From Nocardioides speluncae (GTDB taxonomy: Bacteria > Actinomycetota > Actinomycetes > Propionibacteriales > Nocardioidaceae), in contig NZ_QEOO01000020.1 of assembly GCF_003121585.1 (NCBI RefSeq), positions 1 through 64,000 on the forward strand: DNA of 64,000 bases. The letters are read 5' to 3'. Positions 59,342 to 64,000 of this stretch are shown here, piece by piece (position 1 is the stretch's first letter; each line of letters starts with the position of its first letter). A program made the position numbers and the translations under genes. Under the pieces are notes generated by a model. The model worked only from the letters and a program-made list of their open reading frames with translations, did not search any database and was not told where the DNA came from.

Positions 59342-62300
59342 TCACCAGCCGTGCACGGCCCAGCTGAAGGTCGTGCTGCCCCGCGCGCCCGTGCCGTCGA
59401 CACCGGTCACCGTCACCGAGTAGGTGCCGGCGGTGGTGGGCGTACCGCTGATCGCGCCGGACGCACTGATCGAGAGGCCGGGAGGCAGACCGGTGGCGCT
59501 GAAGGTGACCGGGCTTCCGGAGCTGGACGTCGCCCGCATCTGCAGCGGGAACGTCTGGAAGCCGACGAACCCGAACTGGTTGCCGGGGTTCTGCACGGTC
59601 ACCGTGCCCGACGAGGTGCCGCTCACCGTGAGGGTGTACGTCGTGCTGCGGCTGACCTCGCCCGCGCCGGTCACCGTCACCGAGTACGAGCCGGCCGGGG
59701 TGCTGGCCGAGGTCGCGATGGTGAGCCTCGACGAGCTGCCGGTGGTGACCGACGTCGGGTCGAAGGTGGCGGTGGCGCCGCTGGGCAGTCCCGAGGCCGA
59801 GAGCCGGACGCTCTGTGCGGCGCCGGACGTGGTCTCGGTCCCGACGGTGGTCTGGACCGAGCTGCCGGGCTGGACGGTCCCCGACGCCGGGCTGGCCGAG
59901 AGCGAGAAGTCGTTCTCGCTCGGCTCGCCGCCGACGGCCAGGGTCCACAGCCCGTACGCCGCGGCGTCGGCGCTGCGGTCGAGCACCGTCGCCGAGACGT
60001 TGGCCGGGTACTTGTCGCAGGCCGCGTGGTAGCAGGGGTCGTACGCCGACCCCGCGGTGCCGCCCCACTTCTGGGCCTGGGCGCTGGTCTTGCGGTTGCT
60101 GGCGCCCGCCGCGACACCGCTGGTCGGGACACCGGCGTCCTTGAACGACTTGTCGTCCGAGCGACCGGCCCCCTCGGTGTTCTCCTCGGGCTGGAGGTTG
60201 AGGCCGTCGTAGAAGGCCTTGAGCACCTTGCCGGTGTCGGAGGTGATGTTGTTGACGAAGTAGCCGGCGTTGACCGAGCCCACCATGTCGAAGTTCAGGT
60301 AGGCCTTGATCTTGGTCAGCTCGGTCGAGGTCAGCGTGTTGACGTAGAACTCCGAGCCGTTCAGGCCCTGCTCCTCGTCGGTCCACCAGCCGAACCTGAC
60401 GTGCTTTGCCATGCCCGGGTCGTCCTGCGCCAGCCGGAGCGCGACCTCGAGGATCGCCGCCGATCCGGTCGCGTTGTCGTTGGCACCCGGCCCGGAGCTG
60501 ACGCCGTCGAGGTGGGCGCCGAGCATGATCACCTGGTTCGGGTCACCGCCCGGGTAGTCGGCGATCACGTTGTCGGAGGGGTAGACGCAGCCGCTGGTGC
60601 ACCGCTGCCGGGTCACGGTGTAGCCGGCAGCCTCCAGCTTGTCCTCGATGTACGCCGCCGACGCGGTGTAGCCCGCGCTGCCGGCCCGACGGTGACCGCC
60701 GTTCTGGTCGGCCGCCTGCTGCAGCGCCGCGACGTGGGCCTTGACCTTCTCCACGTCGATGTCCGGTACGCCGGCCGGCGGCTCGCTGCCGTCGCCGACG
60801 GTGAGCCGGAAGGTGGCGGTGCGGTCGACGTCGGCACCGTCGGCGGTGACGGTGACGTCGTACGAGCCGGCCGGGGTGCTGGACGCCGTACTCACGGTGA
60901 GCCGCGAGGTGTTGCCGGACTGGAGGGTGGCCGGGTCGAAGCTCGCGCTCGCGCCGGACGGCAGCCCGCTGGCACGCAGGGTCACCGACTGGGCGGAGCC
61001 GCTGCTGACAGTCGTACTCACCGTCGTCGATGCGGACGAGCCCGGCTCCACCGACCCGGAGGTCGGTGAGAGGGCCATCGTGAAGTCGTTGCCGGTGACC
61101 GTGCAGCTGGCCTCACCCGACTGTGCCGGCACGCTCACCGCTGCCCAGGCCGCCTTCACCTTGGCGTGCAACGTGCACGAGCTGTCGAGGTTCTTCGCGG
61201 CCGCGAGGGTGTTGACCCGCCACTTCGGGTAGGTCATCCCCGAGGTCTTGCTGAGCATCGCGTTGTAGAAGACCTTGCCGGCCTCGCGGTGCCCGATCCC
61301 GGTCAGCGTGGTGTTGTTGCAGGTCGGGCTGTTGGGCTTGCCGTTGCCGGGGCTGGTGCCCTCAGCGAGCAGGTAGAACCAGTGGTTCATCGGACCCGCT
61401 GCGGCATGCACCGAGCTCGGCAGGCTGGACGAGTAGCAGTTGGGGTGCCCGGAGATCTTGGCCGGCTCGTACATGTACCTGATCGGGCCGTTGCCCTGGA
61501 GGTTGATCTCCTCGCCGATCTCGTAGTCGGGCGCGTCGTTGGGGTTGTCGAGGTAGTGCTCGGTGAGCGATCCCCAGATGTCGGCGACCGACTCCTGTGA
61601 CGGGTGGCCGGAGATGCCGCCCGGCGTGTTCGCGTCCAGGCCGTGGCCGTACTCGTGGCCCACCACGTCGATGCCCGTCACCCAGTTCCGCGCCCGGTTG
61701 TAGCCGAAGGTGACCCCGCCGGAGTTGTGGCTGGGGTGGTCCCACCACGCGTTCTCGTCATTGAGGCCGACCTCGGCGTCGGCCCAGTTGCCCTGGCCGT
61801 CCAGACCCTCGCGGCCGTACCAGTTCTTCAGCATGTCCCACTCGCCCGCGGCGGCGTACAAGACGTCGACGCAGCCCGCCTCCTTGTCGGTGCCTGACGT
61901 ACTCCCCCAGGTGTCGTCGTTGCCGGTCAGCACCTGGTTGGTGCTGTAGTCCTGACAGTTCAGACCGGGCCGGGCCGGGTCGGCCATCCGGTACGTGCCG
62001 CCGGACTGGGTGGTGCCGATGGTCAGGCCGGAGCCGTTGTAGATTCCAGTGCCGGTCCCGGAGGCGGTCGTCTCGACCGAGTCGAGGAACTTGCCGGACG
62101 TCGCGTCGACGTACACGTTCTGCAGGCCGTCGTGTCCGTGCGCCTTGCCGAGGACCTTGGTCTCCCACGCCAGTACCGGCTTCTTGCCGCCGGCGTACAC
62201 GACCAGGCGCGGAGCGCCCTTGGCGGAGCCGTCGTCGACCGCGTCGACTGCCTCCGACTTGGCGCGCGGCTTGCCGATCCTGGGCAATACGGCGACGTCG

Positions 62301-62662
62301 ACCTTGCTGCGCTGCGCGACGGTGCTGCCGAGCACGTTGCCGGCGTCGTCGGTGACGATGACGAAGTCGCCGCCGACCACGGGCAGCCCGCGGTAGGTCC
62401 GCTCGTAGGAGACGTACTGCAGGTCCCACGGGGTCGAGGTCACCTGCTGCCGGACGAACCGGTCGTGAGGCCCGGCCCGGAGTACGGCGGGGTCGGCCGC
62501 GACCAGCCGGTCGGCGGACTTGGCCGCGGCTGTGGCCGGGTCAGGAGGCTGGGTGGGCTGGCCGGCCGACGATGATGACGACGACGTCAGACCGACCACC
62601 GTGGTACCGGCGACCGCGAGACTGACGACAGAGCCAGCCAGCGCTTTGAACAAAGCACTCAC
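59342..62662 (-). CDS. Secreted M4 metalloprotease fused to an M28 aminopeptidase
   Basis: 1106 residues with a signal peptide (ALAGSVVSLAVAGTTVVGL). After an FTP-type propeptide comes an M4 domain: zinc motif GHEYGHGLD, third ligand in ESVADIWG and GPMNHWFYLL; the final quarter of M4 carries Cys pairs. Two Ig-like filamin-type repeats of about 90 residues follow (FTMALSPTSGSVEPGSS and FSLSASPASGTVQPGSS). An M28 domain (about 640-890) lies between them: LGAHLDGVSSGPGANDNATG, WWTDEEQGLNGSEF and NFDMVGS. A putative-Ig domain with GLPPGLSISASGAISGTPTTAG forms the C-terminus. GTG 62662. A single chain with endo- and exopeptidase activity is predicted. Confidence 0.9.
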   Translation of the reverse strand: MSALFKALAGSVVSLAVAGTTVVGLTSSSSSSAGQPTQPPDPATAAAKSADRLVAADPAVLRAGPHDRFVRQQVTSTPWDLQYVSYERTYRGLPVVGGDFVIVTDDAGNVLGSTVAQRSKVDVAVLPRIGKPRAKSEAVDAVDDGSAKGAPRLVVYAGGKKPVLAWETKVLGKAHGHDGLQNVYVDATSGKFLDSVETTASGTGTGIYNGSGLTIGTTQSGGTYRMADPARPGLNCQDYSTNQVLTGNDDTWGSTSGTDKEAGCVDVLYAAAGEWDMLKNWYGREGLDGQGNWADAEVGLNDENAWWDHPSHNSGGVTFGYNRARNWVTGIDVVGHEYGHGLDANTPGGISGHPSQESVADIWGSLTEHYLDNPNDAPDYEIGEEINLQGNGPIRYMYEPAKISGHPNCYSSSLPSSVHAAAGPMNHWFYLLAEGTSPGNGKPNSPTCNNTTLTGIGHREAGKVFYNAMLSKTSGMTYPKWRVNTLAAAKNLDSSCTLHAKVKAAWAAVSVPAQSGEASCTVTGNDFTMALSPTSGSVEPGSSASTTVSTTVSSGSAQSVTLRASGLPSGASASFDPATLQSGNTSRLTVSTASSTPAGSYDVTVTADGADVDRTATFRLTVGDGSEPPAGVPDIDVEKVKAHVAALQQAADQNGGHRRAGSAGYTASAAYIEDKLEAAGYTVTRQRCTSGCVYPSDNVIADYPGGDPNQVIMLGAHLDGVSSGPGANDNATGSAAILEVALRLAQDDPGMAKHVRFGWWTDEEQGLNGSEFYVNTLTSTELTKIKAYLNFDMVGSVNAGYFVNNITSDTGKVLKAFYDGLNLQPEENTEGAGRSDDKSFKDAGVPTSGVAAGASNRKTSAQAQKWGGTAGSAYDPCYHAACDKYPANVSATVLDRSADAAAYGLWTLAVGGEPSENDFSLSASPASGTVQPGSSVQTTVGTETTSGAAQSVRLSASGLPSGATATFDPTSVTTGSSSRLTIATSASTPAGSYSVTVTGAGEVSRSTTYTLTVSGTSSGTVTVQNPGNQFGFVGFQTFPLQMRATSSSGSPVTFSATGLPPGLSISASGAISGTPTTAGTYSVTVTGVDGTGARGSTTFSWAVHGW

Positions 62663-62836
62663 GGGACTTCCTCATTTCACTGGTGGTTTCCCCCGCCGGA
62701 CGCGGGAGGACGTCCGGCGGGGTAGGGCGGGGGAACTGCCCGATGAGGCTGACACCGCGTTCCGCTTGCGGGCAGATCCCAACTGGGCATAGCCCGCGGG
62801 TTATGGGGGCTACCGGCGAGCCGGTTGGATGGGTGC

Positions 62837-63376
62837 ATGGAGATCCAGACCGAGCGCCTGCTGATCCGGCCCTGGCGCGACGAGGAGGCGCCCCGGCTGT
62901 ACGACATGCAGAGCCGGGTCGAGGTGATGCGCTGGCTCGGCGACGGCTCCCCCAACCTGATGTCGTCGGTCGACCAGGCGGTGAGCCGGATCGCGTTCTA
63001 CCGGCTCCGCTCGTTGCTCCCGCCGCAGGAGATCTGGGCGGTGGAGGTGCGCGACGGCAGCCCGCGGGACGGGACCGTGGCCGGCACCGTGCTGCTGCAG
63101 CCCCTACCCAATGGCGCCGGCGAGTGCGAGATCGGCTGGCACCTGCACCCCGACTCCTGGGGGCACGGCTATGCGACCGAGGCCGGCCGCGCCGTACTCG
63201 AGCACGCCTGGGCCGGCGGCCTGAGCGAGGTCCATGCGGTCACCCATCCCGACAACGAGCCCTCCCAGCGGATCTGCCACAAGCTCGGGCTGCGCGACCA
63301 GGGCGTCACCGAGCGGTGGTACGGCGTACCCATGCGCCACTACCTGCTCTCCTACGACGAGTGGGCTGGCCGCTAG
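62837..63376 (+). CDS. GNAT acetyltransferase
   Basis: 179-residue N-acetyltransferase: IQTERLLIRPWRDEEAPRL, acetyl-CoA-binding LHPDSWGHGYATEAGRAVL and a C-terminal AVTHPDNEPSQRICHKLGL. RimJ/RimL-like. ATG 62837 is used, a TTG four codons upstream also fits. Its stop is 5 bp before palindrome copy 3, and an ABC transporter gene follows. Confidence 0.88.
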   Translation: MEIQTERLLIRPWRDEEAPRLYDMQSRVEVMRWLGDGSPNLMSSVDQAVSRIAFYRLRSLLPPQEIWAVEVRDGSPRDGTVAGTVLLQPLPNGAGECEIGWHLHPDSWGHGYATEAGRAVLEHAWAGGLSEVHAVTHPDNEPSQRICHKLGLRDQGVTERWYGVPMRHYLLSYDEWAGR

Positions 63377-63380
63377 CTCC

Positions 63381-63444
63381 GGATAGTCCAGAACGTTTGA
63401 CATCACTTTTCACTTCAGAATGATGCGAACCGTTCTGGACTATC
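63381..63444. repeat. GATAGTCCAGAACG palindrome, copy 3
   Basis: Left arm GGATAGTCCAGAACG, TTTGACATCAC is identical to copies 1 and 2. The loop is TTTTCACTTCAGAA and the right arm has three changes. It lies after the GNAT gene, over 11 kb from the other two. Confidence 0.92.
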
Positions 63445-63601
63445 GAGCCTGACGCCGGCGGACTTCACCGACGCCGCTCGGAATGGGTCCCGGACTACCG
63501 GCTCGGGGTCGCCCCCGAGGCGATCCCCAGGGGTGGGTAGGGGCCCGAACCACTGGCTTCCCTGATGTGGGCCGAGGGCCCGTCGCGGGAGTGTTCTCGG
63601 C

Positions 63602-64000
63602 ATGATCAAGGTCGAAGCACTCACCAAGAGGTACGGCGCCTTCACCGCCGTCGACGACGTGTCCTTCACCGCGGCCGCCGGCCGGGTGACCGGGTTCCTG
63701 GGCCCGAACGGCGCCGGGAAGTCCACCACCATGCGGATCATGGTCGGCCTCACCCCGGCGAGCTCGGGGTCGGCCGCCATCTCCGGCCGCCGCTACGCCG
63801 ACCTGCCCAACCCGGGCCTCGAGGTCGGCGTACTCCTCGACGCGTCGGCGCAGCACGCCGGCCGCACCGGCCGCGAGATCCTGGCCATCGCCGCGCACAC
63901 GATGGGACTGCCCAAGGCCCGGGTCGGCGAGATGCTGGAGCGGGTCAGCCTGACCGACAACGAGGCCAACCGCCGGGTCCGCAACTACTCGCTCGGCATG
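63602..64000 (+). CDS. ABC transporter ATP-binding protein (cut by window edge)
   Basis: ATG 63602 opens MIKVEALTKRYGAFTAVDD, Walker A GPNGAGKST (about 39-47), QLoop region LDASAQHAGRTG, and reads to YSLGM at 64000, so the gene continues beyond the window. The GLTPASSGSAAISG segment is typical of CcmA/multidrug ABC-2 ATPases, whose permease gene would follow. The upstream ABC signature is not reached. Confidence 0.88.
   Translation, partial: MIKVEALTKRYGAFTAVDDVSFTAAAGRVTGFLGPNGAGKSTTMRIMVGLTPASSGSAAISGRRYADLPNPGLEVGVLLDASAQHAGRTGREILAIAAHTMGLPKARVGEMLERVSLTDNEANRRVRNYSLGM

Overview
The window is high-GC DNA with many GTG and TTG starts, frequent 4-base stop/start overlaps and tRNAs without an encoded CCA. 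This points to an actinobacterium. The order serA, leuB, ilvE, cimA, fumarylacetoacetate-hydrolase-type gene, gltX (all on the minus strand) and the repeat families make a Nocardioides-like Nocardioidaceae chromosome the most likely source. This is inference from gene content; no database was searched.

Layout. 1-2.1 kb: a secreted serine hydrolase and a small secreted protein. 2.2-9.3 kb: an accessory stretch bounded by two direct copies of about 130 bp. Each copy contains tRNA-Glu sequence, intact at 9223-9295 and only the 3' half at 2315-2353. Inside are a LysR regulator, a small membrane protein and a decayed copy of its tail, a PAP2 phosphatase coupled to a GT39-type glycosyltransferase, an EEP-fold hydrolase, three gene remnants and a collagen-repeat protein. 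9.4-12.8 kb: tRNA-Gln, a CPBP protease, gltX and an FAH-family gene. 12.8-24 kb: two pentapeptide-repeat paralogues, a YidC paralogue, a P450 coupled to an alpha/beta hydrolase, a MarR regulator divergent from a TPR-like protein, a GH5 glycosidase and a trypsin-like protease. 24-29.5 kb: the biotin operon bioB-bioA-bioF-bioD-cupin, with overlapping starts. 29.5-40.8 kb: an amidase, two Pro-rich membrane-anchored proteins, cimA with a putative leader peptide and attenuator, a MerR regulator, a Ser/Thr kinase, ilvE and leuB. 41-51.4 kb: a flavin monooxygenase with a LuxR regulator, a methyltransferase, a phosphotransferase pair, a PET-hydrolase-like lipase, a YczE/MocR pair and an alcohol dehydrogenase. 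51.4-64 kb: repeated large palindromes, serA, a multicopper oxidase operon, a beta-propeller-like secreted protein, an ABC-F ATPase, an M4-M28 fused protease, a GNAT enzyme and the start of an ABC transporter gene.

How parts work together. serA, leuB, ilvE and cimA cover serine and branched-chain amino acid synthesis; cimA supplies 2-oxobutyrate for isoleucine. bioB, bioA, bioF and bioD make biotin from pimeloyl thioester. gltX lies next to tRNA-Gln and tRNA-Glu, its likely substrates.

The most striking structure is palindromic repeats. One family (core GGTTTCGAGACGG) lies inside the reading frames of both bioA and the amidase gene without breaking them, and adds the same short peptide, [11 protein letters not shown], to both proteins. 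A second family (GATAGTCCAGAACG, 25-26 bp arms) occurs three times at gene 3' ends. A third variant (GGTCTCGACGAC) separates convergent genes. No CRISPR array, transposase or intact prophage was seen.
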